Positions 8,140 to 17,712 of a DNA stretch of 51,981 nucleotides are shown piece by piece; position 1 is the stretch's first letter, and each line of letters opens with the position of its first letter. Position numbers and translations under genes: made by a program. The stretch is taken from the NCBI GenBank assembly GCA_028284635.1, contig JANQRJ010000065.1:1-51981 (forward strand), given 5' to 3'. Origin of the DNA: Pelagicoccus sp. GTDB lineage: Bacteria; Verrucomicrobiota; Verrucomicrobiia; Opitutales; Opitutaceae. The notes beneath the pieces are model-generated. The model was not told where the DNA came from. It made no database searches and saw only the letters and a list, made by a program, of their open reading frames with translations.

Positions 8140-8835
8140 ATGCTTCCCATCGTTTCCATCACGCCTTTCACGTTGCAGGACTTTCCGGGCCGCTCGGCCT
8201 GCATCCTGTGGTTCACGGGCTGCAACTTCCGCTGCGGCTACTGCCACAATCCCGATCTCGCTTCAGGAAAGGGGGAACGGTTGGACTGGCCGAGCATCGA
8301 GAAATTCCTGCTCAGCCGGTCGGAGCTCCTCGATGGCGTGGTCTTTTCCGGCGGCGAATGTTGTCTGCATCCGCTGGTGGTGGAGCTTGCCCAGCGGGTG
8401 CAGTCGTTGGGCTATCAGGTAAAAGTGGATACGAATGGATCGCGCCCGCAAGTCGTCCACGCGTTGTTGGAGGCAGAGGCGGTCAGCCGCTTTGCGATCG
8501 ATTTCAAGGCTCCTTGGGGTCGCTACCGGGAAGTCGCGAATTGGGGAGACGTCGAGCTCTGGCGGGAGAGCGTAAGGGCGATCTTGTCTCGTGGAGTTCC
8601 GCTGGAGATCCGCACCACGGTGCATGCCGATCAGCTCGACGAGCCCACGGTTCAGCAGATGATGGAGGAGCTGGTCGATTTCGGCTATCGCGGGGACTAC
8701 TACCTGCAGCGTTTTCGAGAGGGCGAGACCTTGGGTGGTTTCGCCAAGCCGAAGCGCCGCTTCGATCCAAGCTTGCTGGAGCCGCCCGAGGGACTGCGCT
8801 TGAAGCTTCGCGGCTTTGCGATCGGGATGCCGTAG
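8140..8835 (+). CDS. nrdG: anaerobic RNR-activating protein (radical SAM)
   Basis: A 231-residue radical SAM enzyme that installs the glycyl radical in NrdD using a [4Fe-4S] cluster and S-adenosylmethionine. The cluster motif CNFRCGYCHNP (CxxxCxxC) is near residue 29, and the SAM-binding VFSGGECCLHP follows. An in-frame ATG at 8092 lies inside a palindromic repeat and adds non-family sequence, so the ATG at 8140 (MLPIVSITPF) was chosen. The stop codon lies in the left arm of the next hairpin (8831-8954). Pairing with nrdD makes the assignment firm. Confidence 0.93.
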   Translation: MLPIVSITPFTLQDFPGRSACILWFTGCNFRCGYCHNPDLASGKGERLDWPSIEKFLLSRSELLDGVVFSGGECCLHPLVVELAQRVQSLGYQVKVDTNGSRPQVVHALLEAEAVSRFAIDFKAPWGRYREVANWGDVELWRESVRAILSRGVPLEIRTTVHADQLDEPTVQQMMEELVDFGYRGDYYLQRFREGETLGGFAKPKRRFDPSLLEPPEGLRLKLRGFAIGMP

Positions 8836-8954
8836 CGCGGATCCCGCAGAGCGGGACCGCGACCGTGGAAGATGGATCCTCTTTGGTTTCTGCGGCGTGG
8901 CGCGAGCGCCAGCCCTACGCGGTCGCGGTCTCGCTCTGCGGGATCCACGCTACG
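8831..8954. repeat. large REP-like hairpin after nrdG
   Basis: Arms 8831-8865 and 8920-8954 are complementary at 33 of 35 positions. A smaller inner hairpin (TGGCG/CGCCA) lies between them. The left arm includes the TAG stop of nrdG and the right arm ends 4 bp from the stop of the convergent cyclophilin gene. It probably acts as a bidirectional transcript end. It belongs to the family of hairpins beginning GTAGCGCGGA. Confidence 0.7.
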
Positions 8955-8958
8955 GTGT

Positions 8959-10518
8959 CTAGCTGTCGGGTTCTTCGAAGAGCGGGCTCTCGAATCTGAT
9001 GCGATAGTGGCTCGATTCGCTATTCGGTAACGAAAATACGGATACGTTTCCTTCGATCTGTGGCGTTGCGTCTTCTATGTTCGTCCACTTGGCGAGGTTC
9101 TCGCTTTCCTGGAGAACCAGGGTAACGCCCTCGACAACGGGTTCGAAAATCAATTCACGACTCGTAGGCGAATGTTCGATACGAAGGAAGAGGGCCGAAT
9201 TGGGATTCGTAGGATCGGATCCGAGAGCGATTTCCGCTCCGTTGCCAATGCCATCCCCGTCGCTGTCAGCGGCGAAGGGCGAGGGTTCCATCAGGGCGAG
9301 TTGCTCGGGAGTGAAGAACGCGGTAAGCTCGGGGCGTTGCCAGACGCGGTGAATCTGGTCCCCGATTTCGATCGCGGCGAAGCGGGCGCTGGGCCCATCG
9401 TTTTTGGCGATGGCGAAGGTGACGCTACCGTTTTCGCTGCCGGCGCTGACTGATGGTACGATCCAGTCGGGTACACTCTCGATCGTCCAGGGGATGTTGG
9501 ATTCGATGCTCACGAGGTGTTCGGAGGCGCTGCTTTCCGCTACGACTTCGGCCAGGTCGATATTGAGGAAGGGAGCCACGAGGTTGAGGTCGAAAGCCTG
9601 ACTGACTTCGTTGCCGTTGGGATCGACTGCGGTGACGGTGATGGTCGTGCTTCCGGCGTTTTGCTGGCTGAGCCGTAGCTGGAGGCTGGAACCGTCAAGA
9701 TCGACGGTGGCGATTTCCTCGTCGGACGACTCGACTTCGAAGGCGACAAACGAATCCGACTGACCTGAAGCCGGGAAGAGACTGGCTTGGCTGATGGTGG
9801 GTATGGCGATGAAGTCCCGCGTCTCGAGATCCCTGGTGTTGTCGAAACTTGCTTCGAGCGGCAGATCGGAGAGAGCTCCACCAGCGTCCCAGATGCTTTG
9901 AGCAGCTATAGTATCCGCCACGTCCATACCGCTGCCGATCACGCGGGCGAAGACAGTGAAGCCACTGTTTTGAATGTCGAGATTAGCGGCGTTGTTGGCC
10001 AGGTTTATGAACCACTCGCTGGTGGCGCTGTCCGGGTTGCCTTCGATTTTCGCCATACTGAGGGTACCGCGCAGGTTGGAGAGACTGAATTCGTTTTGCA
10101 CAGGTGGATCGGCGGGAACTTCGGTCACTGGAAGCGTGGCGTAGAAGCCACCGCTTTGTATTATAAATCCGGGTACGGAACGGTGGAACATCGTATTGGC
10201 GTAGTCCCCGTCGCTGACGTACTTCAGAAAGTTGACTACCGTTTGAGGGGCGGCGTTGGCCAGCATCTCGATCGGGATCGTACCTAAATCCGTCTGGATG
10301 AGGACGACTTGTCCGCTTACGCCGGGGACCGTGAAGTGGGTGCTCAGGTCGATGGCGGCAGGATCGGAGAGGAAATTCAACTCCAGATCTGGGAGCTCCG
10401 CGCCGGTCTCGAGAGCGAGCGACTGAGCCCTGCTATCGATCGCGACAAGCAAAAGAGCGGCGATCGAACTGGCCGCGTGAAGAAATGGGAAACGGATGAG
10501 AGGGAAGGGACTTTGCAT
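8959..10518 (-). CDS. exported cyclophilin-type peptidylprolyl isomerase
   Basis: 519 residues. An N-terminal hydrophobic signal peptide (FLHAASSIAALLLVAIDSRAQS) is followed by a cyclophilin domain (about 65-230) with FHRSVPGFIIQSGG and NSGFTVFARVIGSGMDV, then Ig-like and BACON-like regions (WTIESVPDWIVPS) and a thrombospondin-type-3-like calcium motif DSDGDGIGNGAE near the C-terminus. It would isomerise Xaa-Pro bonds outside the cytoplasm. The ATG at 10518 was chosen over 10563 because it gives a clean signal peptide. It converges with nrdG and diverges from purL; the 298-bp gap 10519-10816 must hold both promoters but shows no clear box. Confidence 0.85.
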   Translation of the reverse strand: MQSPFPLIRFPFLHAASSIAALLLVAIDSRAQSLALETGAELPDLELNFLSDPAAIDLSTHFTVPGVSGQVVLIQTDLGTIPIEMLANAAPQTVVNFLKYVSDGDYANTMFHRSVPGFIIQSGGFYATLPVTEVPADPPVQNEFSLSNLRGTLSMAKIEGNPDSATSEWFINLANNAANLDIQNSGFTVFARVIGSGMDVADTIAAQSIWDAGGALSDLPLEASFDNTRDLETRDFIAIPTISQASLFPASGQSDSFVAFEVESSDEEIATVDLDGSSLQLRLSQQNAGSTTITVTAVDPNGNEVSQAFDLNLVAPFLNIDLAEVVAESSASEHLVSIESNIPWTIESVPDWIVPSVSAGSENGSVTFAIAKNDGPSARFAAIEIGDQIHRVWQRPELTAFFTPEQLALMEPSPFAADSDGDGIGNGAEIALGSDPTNPNSALFLRIEHSPTSRELIFEPVVEGVTLVLQESENLAKWTNIEDATPQIEGNVSVFSLPNSESSHYRIRFESPLFEEPDS

Positions 10519-10816
10519 GGAATGGTTTGGAGGATGGTATCTAGCTAGAGCCCATTCAGTCACCCCTCGGCTTGCGTGAGATTAAGGAAAGGGCGAGTGC
10601 TGTTACTGAAGGAATCCAGATCGGGATTCACTTTTTTGCTCCGCCCGAACGATCCTCGCGCTTCAGCGAACAGGCCGCTCGCGTTTTTTGTCCAACCTTG
10701 GACAGATAGCTGGCAAGCTTTGGTTGAGAGCTGATTGTCGAATCGCGGCTCTCTCTTGCGAGGATTCGCATTCGCTATTGCCGGGAAAGGGGGAAGCTTT
10801 CAACGTCGCGGACGAA

Positions 10817-13800
10817 ATGATCATCCTCCGCGGCGCTCCGTCCCATTCGAAATTTCGCCTCCAGAAGCTTCTCGCCGAGTTCCGAGACATCTCTTTGCCT
10901 GTCAAGGACATCTACGCTGAGTTCGTGCATACAGTGGAGATCGACGGCAATCTCGAGGCCATTGGCCGTTCGGTGTTGGAGCAGCTGCTGACTTACGGAC
11001 CAAAGCTTGAATCTCATGCCGGAAGGGGTCTCCTGCGCATTGTGGCGCCGCGTCCCGGCACGCTTTCGCCATGGTCGTCGAAGGCGACCGATATCGCCCG
11101 CATTTGCGGTCTCAAGCGAGTGAGGCGCATAGAGAGAGCGATCGCTTTCTGGTTGGAGCTGGACGGTCCGGTGGAGTTCTCTTCCGAGCAATTGGCTGCT
11201 TTGGATGCGAAGTTGCACGATCGTATGACGCAGGCCGTATTCGACAGCCAGGAGGGGCTTTCGCAGCTTTTCCGCCACGAGGAGCCCCGCCCGCTCGCCT
11301 CTATTCCTCTGCTCGCTGGCGGCCGCGATGCTTTGGTCGAGGCGAACCAGACGCTGGGCCTGGCTCTTGTCGAGGATGAGATCGACTACCTGCTGGAGAG
11401 CTTTCGCAAGCTTGGCCGCGATCCGCACGACGTCGAGTTGATGATGTTTGCCCAGGCCAACTCCGAGCATTGCCGCCACAAGATCTTCAATGCCTCTTGG
11501 GATATCGATGGCGAGGCTCAGGAGAAGTCGCTCTTCAAGATGATCAAGAACACCTTCGAGATGCGCAGCGCCGGCATCCTGTCCGCCTACAAGGACAACG
11601 CCGCTGTCTTCGAAGGCAGCCGCGGCCACCGCTTCTTCGCCGACCCGAAGAGCAACGAGTACGGCTCCTCGCTTGAGGACATAGCCATCCTTTGCAAGGT
11701 CGAGACGCACAACCACCCCACTGCCATCTCGCCGTTTCCCGGCGCGGCGACCGGTTCGGGTGGCGAGATTCGCGACGAAGGCGCTACCGGCGTGGGTTCC
11801 AAGCCCAAGGCTGGCCTCTGTGGCTTTACCGTATCCAATCTCAAACTACCTGAAGCGACACAGCCCTGGGAAAAGGAAAACGGCAAGCCCGAACGGATCG
11901 TCTCCGCGCTGGACATCATGCTCGAAGGCCCGCTCGGCGCCGCGGCCTTCAACAACGAGTTCGGCCGTCCGAACATCCTCGGCTATTTCCGCACCTACGA
12001 GCAGGAGGTGCCCGCGAGAGAAAGTCAGAAGTTGGAAGTAGGAGCGAAGAAGTCGGAAACCGAACTTTCGAACACTTCTGCATTCTGCGATCTTACTTCT
12101 GACTTCGTTAGCTCGGGCACCGAGCTCCGCGGGTATCACAAGCCCATCATGCTAGCCGGTGGGCTTGGCAACATTCGCCGCGAGCACGTCGAGAAGGGCG
12201 AGGTCAAGCAAGGGGACAAGCTCGTCGTTCTCGGCGGCCCGGCGATGCTCATCGGCCTCGGGGGAGGCGCTGCTAGCTCGGTGGATAGCGGCGAAAGCTG
12301 CGCGGATCTGGATTTCGCCAGCGTGCAGCGCGACAACCCTGAGATGGAACGCCGCTGCCAGGAGGTCATAGACCGCTGTTGGGCCCTCGGTCCGGAAAAC
12401 CCCATCGCCTTCATTCACGATGTCGGCGCGGGCGGTCTTTCCAATGCCCTGCCGGAGCTGGTCAATGATGCGGGCAAAGGCGGCGTTTTCGACCTGCGCA
12501 AGATCCACAGCGACGAGCCTGGCATGAGCCCGCTTGAGATCTGGTGCAACGAATCCCAAGAACGCTATGTAATTGCCGTGCCTGCCGATTGTATCGAGAA
12601 TTTCGCTACGATCTGCAAGCGGGAACGCTGTCCCTATGCCATTGTCGGCGAAGCGACCGACGAACGCCGGCTCGTGCTTGAGGACCCGCATTTCGAAAAT
12701 CGTCCCATCGATATGCCGCTCGAAGTCCTGCTCGGAAAGCCGCCACGTATGCGCCGCAGCGAGACGACGCTCGCCCGACCTCTGCAGCCGCTTTCTCTAG
12801 CCGGCATCACCCTGACCGAAGCCACTCGCCGCGTGCTCGCCCATCCCACCGTGGCTGACAAGACTTTTCTCATCACCATTGGCGACCGCACTGTGACAGG
12901 TCTCATCCACCGCGACCAGATGGTCGGTCCTTGGCAGGTTCCTGTGGCCGACTGTGCGGTAACTGCGTCATCGTTCGATGAATACAATGGCGAAGCCATG
13001 TCCATGGGCGAACGCACTTCAGCGGCGGTCAACAGCGCTGCGGCCTCCGCTCGACTGGCGATCGGCGAAGCTCTCACCAATCTCGCTGCTGCGCAGATCG
13101 GTCCGCTCACCCAGGTCAATCTCTCCGCTAACTGGATGGCGGCCCCCTCCGTTCCCGGCGATGGGGCGGACCTTTACGAGGCAGTCAAAGCAGTCGGCAT
13201 GGAGTTGTGTCCAAAACTTGGAGTCACCATCCCTGTAGGCAAGGATTCCATGAGCATGAGTACCGTGTGGCGAGACGGTTCAGGCGAGAAGCGAATGACG
13301 GCGCCGGTATCTCTCGTCGTCTCCGCCTTCGCTCGCTGCGAGGACATACGGCTCTCGCTCACGCCTCAGCTTATCCAGAATTCGGATACGATTCTCATTC
13401 TCATCGATCTCGGGCGCGGGAGGAATCGCCTCGGCAGCTCCATTTTGGCTCAGACCCTTAGCCAGACCGGTCAAGAGACACCCGACGTGGATAAGGCCGA
13501 GGATCTCGTGAGCTTCTGGAATGCGATTCAGCAGCTCGGTCGCGAACGAAAGATCCTTGCCTACCATGATCGCTCCGATGGCGGACTGCTTGCCTGCGCG
13601 GCGGAAATGGCTTTTGCGGGCAATATCGGTCTCGATCTTGAACTGCCCGGCGGCGCTAAACCCTTCTCTTCTCTCTTTGCCGAAGAGCTCGGAGCGATCG
13701 TCCAGACGCGCAAGATTGACCAGGATTCCGTGTTCGAGCTTCTCAAGGCCCATAATCTGGATACATGTTCGAATTTCATCGGACAGCTTAACGACTCTTA

Positions 13801-14800
13801 CACGCTTGCTGTTCGTCAAGAGGACAGACTCCTTTACCAGGAGGATCTCGCCAAGCTCCGCGGCATCTGGTCCGACGTGACCTATCGCATGCAGTCTCTC
13901 CGAGACAACCCCGATTCCGCTGCATCCGAACATCGGATACGTCAATATCGCGACAATCCTGGTATCTCCCCCGAAGTCACTTTCGATCTCCAGCCCTCAA
14001 CCTTCAGCCTAAAAACCTCTCAATCTCGCCCACGATTGGCTGTGCTCCGCGAGCAAGGCGTCAATGGCGAGATTGAAATGGCTGCGGCCTTCCATCGAGC
14101 TGGGTTCCAGTGTATCGACGTTCACATGACGGATGTGCTGGAAGGCCGCTTGTCGCTGGCCGACTTTCGTGGCCTTGCCGCCTGCGGCGGCTTTAGCTAC
14201 GGCGACGTGCTCGGCGCGGGCGAAGGCTGGGCTAAGAGCATCCTTTTCAGCGAACGCGCCCGCGACGAATTCCAAGCCTTCTTCTCTCGCCCCGACACTT
14301 TCTCGCTCGGAGTTTGCAATGGCTGCCAGATGATGAGCAACCTGCGCTCGCTTATCCCTGGAACCGATCATTGGCCCCATTTCGTACAGAATAGCAGCGA
14401 GCGCTACGAAGGGCGCCTGGTCTCCGTCAAGATCGAGAGGACTCCGAGCGTCCTTTTCGCAGGCATGGAAGGCAGCGTGCTTCCCATAGCCGTCGCTCAC
14501 GGCGAAGGTCGTGCCGAATTTTCGGATACGAAGGCCAGAAAGTCCTGCGATGAATCGGGCTTGGTTGCGGCTCGCTATGTGGACAACTGGGGCGAGATGA
14601 CGGAAGCCTACCCGCTTAACCCGAATGGCTCGCCGAGCGGCATCACCGCTCTCACGAGTGAGGATGGCCGCTCCACGATCCTCATGCCTCATCCCGAGCG
14701 AGTTTTCCGCACGACGCAGCTTAGCTGGGCTCCGAAGGATTGGGGAGAAGACAGCCCCTGGATGCGCCTCTTTCGCAACGCGAGAGCGTGGGTGGACTAG
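10817..14800 (+). CDS. purL: phosphoribosylformylglycinamidine synthase, large type
   Basis: Fourth step of purine biosynthesis: FGAR, glutamine and ATP give FGAM. The single-chain form has 1327 residues: a PurS-like N-terminus, two AIRS-like ATP-binding halves and a C-terminal class-I glutaminase with [16 protein letters not shown], nucleophile [10 protein letters not shown] and PHPERVFR. The start at 10817 (MIILRGAPS) matches the Escherichia coli enzyme; an ATG at 10688 adds 43 unrelated residues. Compared with E. coli as remembered, about 31 extra residues sit between YEQEV and ELRGYHKP (nt about 12010-12120), encoded by DNA resembling an intergenic repeat. No other purine gene is adjacent. 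Confidence 0.96.
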   Translation: MIILRGAPSHSKFRLQKLLAEFRDISLPVKDIYAEFVHTVEIDGNLEAIGRSVLEQLLTYGPKLESHAGRGLLRIVAPRPGTLSPWSSKATDIARICGLKRVRRIERAIAFWLELDGPVEFSSEQLAALDAKLHDRMTQAVFDSQEGLSQLFRHEEPRPLASIPLLAGGRDALVEANQTLGLALVEDEIDYLLESFRKLGRDPHDVELMMFAQANSEHCRHKIFNASWDIDGEAQEKSLFKMIKNTFEMRSAGILSAYKDNAAVFEGSRGHRFFADPKSNEYGSSLEDIAILCKVETHNHPTAISPFPGAATGSGGEIRDEGATGVGSKPKAGLCGFTVSNLKLPEATQPWEKENGKPERIVSALDIMLEGPLGAAAFNNEFGRPNILGYFRTYEQEVPARESQKLEVGAKKSETELSNTSAFCDLTSDFVSSGTELRGYHKPIMLAGGLGNIRREHVEKGEVKQGDKLVVLGGPAMLIGLGGGAASSVDSGESCADLDFASVQRDNPEMERRCQEVIDRCWALGPENPIAFIHDVGAGGLSNALPELVNDAGKGGVFDLRKIHSDEPGMSPLEIWCNESQERYVIAVPADCIENFATICKRERCPYAIVGEATDERRLVLEDPHFENRPIDMPLEVLLGKPPRMRRSETTLARPLQPLSLAGITLTEATRRVLAHPTVADKTFLITIGDRTVTGLIHRDQMVGPWQVPVADCAVTASSFDEYNGEAMSMGERTSAAVNSAAASARLAIGEALTNLAAAQIGPLTQVNLSANWMAAPSVPGDGADLYEAVKAVGMELCPKLGVTIPVGKDSMSMSTVWRDGSGEKRMTAPVSLVVSAFARCEDIRLSLTPQLIQNSDTILILIDLGRGRNRLGSSILAQTLSQTGQETPDVDKAEDLVSFWNAIQQLGRERKILAYHDRSDGGLLACAAEMAFAGNIGLDLELPGGAKPFSSLFAEELGAIVQTRKIDQDSVFELLKAHNLDTCSNFIGQLNDSYTLAVRQEDRLLYQEDLAKLRGIWSDVTYRMQSLRDNPDSAASEHRIRQYRDNPGISPEVTFDLQPSTFSLKTSQSRPRLAVLREQGVNGEIEMAAAFHRAGFQCIDVHMTDVLEGRLSLADFRGLAACGGFSYGDVLGAGEGWAKSILFSERARDEFQAFFSRPDTFSLGVCNGCQMMSNLRSLIPGTDHWPHFVQNSSERYEGRLVSVKIERTPSVLFAGMEGSVLPIAVAHGEGRAEFSDTKARKSCDESGLVAARYVDNWGEMTEAYPLNPNGSPSGITALTSEDGRSTILMPHPERVFRTTQLSWAPKDWGEDSPWMRLFRNARAWVD
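12022..12105. repeat. inverted-repeat-bounded insertion inside purL
   Basis: An 11-bp inverted repeat (aagtcagaagt at 12022-12032, its complement at 12095-12105) bounds purine/pyrimidine-biased DNA (ggagcgaagaagtc) that resembles the GAAGAGCGAAGAA elements found in gaps elsewhere in the window. It is read in frame and lengthens a surface loop. Confidence 0.45.
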
Positions 14801-14825
14801 AAACGCTTCAGGGATGTCGCAATCC

Positions 14826-14969
14826 GTAGCGCGGAGCTTTAGTCCACGGCCGCAGTCTTTCTTATCCTCATCATCTTCCTTATCCTCATCTTTATCCCGG
14901 GATGAGGATGAAGATAAGGAAGGTGATGAGGAGGGCGAATCGCGGACGCGGGCTAAAGCTCCGCGCTAC
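14826..14969. repeat. 144-bp REP-like hairpin, copy A
   Basis: The outer arms gtagcgcggagctttag and its complement (17 bp, perfect) enclose long inner arms of TCCTCATC/GATGAGGA-type sequence. A second copy of the same length lies at 46008-46151. Both sit between convergent genes, here purL and hipT. Confidence 0.8.
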
Positions 14970-15028
14970 GTTGCGAGCGTGACATGATACTAGCTGTGGA
15001 CAAGCCGCCAGCGCTTCCGGACAGTACT

Positions 15029-15967
15029 TCAGGTTTGCAGACCGAGCCGCTGGCAGCGCTCGGTCAGGAGCTTGCGGTAGGCTTCCTTTCCCGAGCTTGA
15101 GAGATAGCTGCGTTCGATCAGGTCGAACCAGGTGGGCTTGCTGGCCTGTAGTTGATCCAGGATCGCCTGTATTTGGCTTTCCTTTAGCCTGAGGCGATCT
15201 TTGCAGAAGGCGTCGATCCAGTGCTTTCGGTTGAGCTTTCTTTTCCTTCCACAAAGAGTGAGAGCCGATTCCTCGCGGGCGTTTTCGAGTACGAGCGTCG
15301 TGTTTAGCAGATCGTATGCGGGAGCTAGGGCGGCAACGCCTTCCCGGACAATTAAAGAGAAGTTTTTGAGATGCATGTCTTCATTGCCGGTCAAGAAGCA
15401 GAATAGGAGGAGCCGAGCCAGTTTCGGTTTTTCGATGGCAGGGAAGGAACAGTAGGTTTCCACGATGCTGGCGACTTGTTCGAGTGAACTTTCGTATTTG
15501 GTTTCTCGAGACGCGCCGGACAGCTGGGCGAAGTCTTCGACGTGCAGTCGGCGGCTTCGGCCTTTTCGGTCAAATCGCTGGATTGCGTATATCCAACTGC
15601 CGTCGGTGGCGGGCAGCAGACCGTGCGGAGGGACGGCGATGCCAGCGATCGAGGCCATGCTCATGGTCAAGGCTTCGTTGGCAGGGACCTCGCTGAAGGG
15701 CGGAGGATTGGGCTTGAGTATGAAGCGTCCCCCCTTGTCGACTACATCGAATCTGCCGTCCTTGAGCCTCAGGACGGCGGATAGCTTGGGCTGAACGCCC
15801 TGGATGGACATCTTGTCCGATCGCAGCCGAGCGTGCTTAAGCTGTTCGTCGTAGGACAGGGCGATGGGGGCCAGGCGAACGAGTTTCGGATGGAGGGTCC
15901 GCAGCCCGTCTGTGGAGAAGGTCTCGGAGTCGGAAATCGGTTCGAGGGAGATGGGGCAGTACTTCAT
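15029..15967 (-). CDS. hipT: HipT-like serine/threonine kinase toxin
   Basis: A 312-residue HipA-family kinase core without the N-terminal subdomain, as in the tripartite HipBST systems. The E. coli HipT phosphorylates tryptophanyl-tRNA synthetase. Visible: the Gly/Ser loop MSIQGVQPKL (S54-I-Q56), FILKP (Lys about 85), the catalytic GNEDMHLKNFSL (Asp about 197, Asn about 202) and metal-binding APAYDLL (Asp about 219). The loop reads SIQ where E. coli HipT has SIS, so one of the two autophosphorylation serines is replaced. The start overlaps the hipS stop by 4 bp (ATGA). The kinase appears intact. The target here is inferred, not shown. Confidence 0.88.
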   Translation of the reverse strand: MKYCPISLEPISDSETFSTDGLRTLHPKLVRLAPIALSYDEQLKHARLRSDKMSIQGVQPKLSAVLRLKDGRFDVVDKGGRFILKPNPPPFSEVPANEALTMSMASIAGIAVPPHGLLPATDGSWIYAIQRFDRKGRSRRLHVEDFAQLSGASRETKYESSLEQVASIVETYCSFPAIEKPKLARLLLFCFLTGNEDMHLKNFSLIVREGVAALAPAYDLLNTTLVLENAREESALTLCGRKRKLNRKHWIDAFCKDRLRLKESQIQAILDQLQASKPTWFDLIERSYLSSSGKEAYRKLLTERCQRLGLQT

Positions 15968-16314
15968 TCCTGGCGCAGTCTTGGACCCTGGGGTTCGGAG
16001 ACTTCCATTATCGTCAATGAACCGACAAGATCGGCTCCGACGGTCACCAGCTGTCGAAAGTAGTCGTTGCGATCGATTTTATGGATACGAAGCAAGGCCT
16101 CCAACTGTGGGCCTTCCGGCAATAGACCCTCGAAGACCGGTGGAAAGCGGGCGAAGCTGTAGGCCTCTTCTCTGACGGGCATGGTCAGCGAAACTGGAGG
16201 ACCTTCGTAGGAGTCGAGGTAGGCGAAAGTCCATCCGCCCCCGACTCGCTCTTCCAAGTGACCGGCGGGCGTTCCGGCCTGGCAAACCAGCGTCTTCCGG
16301 GGAATGCTATTCAT
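15964..16314 (-). CDS. hipS: HipS-like antitoxin (HipA N-subdomain-1 protein)
   Basis: 116 residues matching the N-terminal subdomain of HipA as a free-standing protein, with the conserved FPPVFEGLLPEG segment and a GADLVGSLTI end. In HipBST systems HipS is the antitoxin that neutralises the HipT kinase, unlike HipBA where HipB does so. It overlaps hipB by 8 bp and hipT by 4 bp, so the three are translationally coupled in the order hipB-hipS-hipT. The function is taken from family and gene order. Confidence 0.85.
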   Translation of the reverse strand: MNSIPRKTLVCQAGTPAGHLEERVGGGWTFAYLDSYEGPPVSLTMPVREEAYSFARFPPVFEGLLPEGPQLEALLRIHKIDRNDYFRQLVTVGADLVGSLTIMEVSEPQGPRLRQE

Positions 16315-16555
16315 TTTTGCTGTCCTTTGCTTCCATTCGTCGCCAATCGTCGACCAGAGGACCTTGCGGCTCGAATCGGAGGTTGAGCACGCTCAAGACG
16401 GGTTCCAGTTTCTTCCAGGTCGTCCGCCCGTTTCCCGCTTCGAGATCCTGCACTACGTAGCGGCTCACTCCTGCATGGTCCGCGAGCTCTGCTTGCGTCA
16501 ACCTCGCTTGCTTGCGGTGGAAGGCGATAAGGGATCCGAGTCTCTTGACTTGCAT
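16307..16555 (-). CDS. hipB: HipB-like XRE-family repressor
   Basis: An 82-residue protein with a Cro/C1-type helix-turn-helix (LTQAELADHAGVSRYVVQDLE, about residues 18-38), first gene of the hipBST operon. It should bind the operator next to its own start and autoregulate, probably with HipS and HipT enhancing binding. The start codon lies 6 bp from the proximal operator half-site. No Shine-Dalgarno sequence is evident, so the transcript may be leaderless or nearly so. Confidence 0.85.
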   Translation of the reverse strand: MQVKRLGSLIAFHRKQARLTQAELADHAGVSRYVVQDLEAGNGRTTWKKLEPVLSVLNLRFEPQGPLVDDWRRMEAKDSKNE

Positions 16556-16560
16556 GTTCT

Positions 16561-16629
16561 ATCGAGCAAAATTCCGGTTTCGAGGGCCATAGATGAGCGT
16601 TTTTCGATTAAACGATAATTCTGCTCGAT
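16561..16629 (-). promoter_or_regulatory. hipBST operator half-sites
   Basis: Inverted half-sites atcgagcaaaatt (16561-16573) and aattctgctcgat (16617-16629) match at 12 of 13 positions and lie upstream of hipB, with their starts 56 bp apart. The spacing suits two HipB dimers or DNA looping. The gap 16556-16732 also holds AT-rich promoter-like sequence. Confidence 0.55.
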
Positions 16630-16732
16630 TTAACAGGCAAAATTATGAATTACACCTCGTAGACATCGCTTTTGATGCAAAATCAAGATTTTCGCCTGAT
16701 ATATCAAGCGAAATGTCCCCAATTTCGATCAA

Positions 16733-17557
16733 TCAGTCGGATGTCTCTCGCGACTCTCTCTCCGGCTCGTATTGCGGTTTGGGGAGGGTCTTTCGCCAGT
16801 ACATCATGAGAAGGAAGCCGATGATGGCTCCACCGATGTGAGCGAAGTGGGCGATTCCGCCACCGAATATGGAGAAGCCGGTGACGCCGGAAAACAGGTC
16901 GAGCAGCACCAGGCCGGGAATGAAGTATTTGGCGGCGATGGGGATGGGGAGGAAGATCAGAGACAGTTTCACGTTGGGAAACAGGACGCCGAAGGCGGTG
17001 AGGATGCCGTAGATGGCGCCGGAGGCCCCGACGGCTGGGATGTGGAAGTTTTGATGCATCTCGACGACTGCTCTAGCGCCCACCGCTTCGAAAGCGCGGG
17101 GGTGCTGCGACTGGATGACTAGAGCGAACTGGCGGGAGTCGTTCGCTCTGGTTTGCTGGATCAGGCTGAGTGTCGCCTGGTTAGCTCCGTTCTCCAGGAG
17201 AGCGTTTTCGGTCTGCTCGAATTCGACGTAGTTGACGGTGGAGTAGATCAGCCCGGCGCCAATGCCGGCGAGCAGGTAGAAGTTCAAGAAGCGTTTCGCT
17301 CCCCAGATCCGCTCCAGTACCGTGCCGAAGGAGTATAGACCGATCATATTCATTGCGAGGTGCAAGGGGCCTCCATGCATGAACATGCTGGTGATGAACT
17401 GCCAAACGTGGAATTTGTCGTTCGAGGGAAAGTAGAGTGGCAGGTTTTCCCGAAGAACCTCGCTCGTCACCGGGACGTAGTTCGCGAAAACGAAGACGAT
17501 GACATTGAGAGCCACGAGGCAGTTGGTAGCGCTGAGCTTTGCTGGCATGGGCGGCAT
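16733..17557 (-). CDS. rhomboid family intramembrane serine protease
   Basis: 274 residues with about six membrane helices. It carries the rhomboid hallmarks: HGGPLHLAMNM in the second helix region, the serine motif GASGAIYG and the catalytic His in AHIGGAIIGF. Rhomboids cleave membrane proteins within or near the bilayer. A long luminal insertion (about residues 105-160) lies between the first helices. Substrate unknown. The gene stands alone, downstream of a REP-like hairpin and facing away from hipBST. Confidence 0.92.
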   Translation of the reverse strand: MPPMPAKLSATNCLVALNVIVFVFANYVPVTSEVLRENLPLYFPSNDKFHVWQFITSMFMHGGPLHLAMNMIGLYSFGTVLERIWGAKRFLNFYLLAGIGAGLIYSTVNYVEFEQTENALLENGANQATLSLIQQTRANDSRQFALVIQSQHPRAFEAVGARAVVEMHQNFHIPAVGASGAIYGILTAFGVLFPNVKLSLIFLPIPIAAKYFIPGLVLLDLFSGVTGFSIFGGGIAHFAHIGGAIIGFLLMMYWRKTLPKPQYEPERESRETSD

Positions 17558-17609
17558 CTTCGCGGCAATCGCGTTCAGAGGGAAGCTCTTCCTTGGCTGG
17601 TTTCCATGC

Positions 17610-17711
17610 GTAGCGCGGAGCTTCAGCCCGCGTCCGCGTCGGTTTCCGCGTTCTCACGAACGCGGCTACAGAATCCAGCCATCGTGGATGCGGACTGAAG
17701 CTCCGTGCTAC
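17610..17711. repeat. REP-like hairpin with inner GCGTTC hairpin
   Basis: Outer arms starting gtagcgcggagcttcag pair with 17690-17711 at 20 of 22 positions. An inner hairpin CCGCGTTC/GAACGCGG lies at 17647-17664. The inner hairpin recurs as a free element at 51818-51845, which shows that the family is modular. It lies between two minus-strand genes, ending 2 bp from the ATPase stop codon. Confidence 0.7.
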
Positions 17712-17712
17712 T

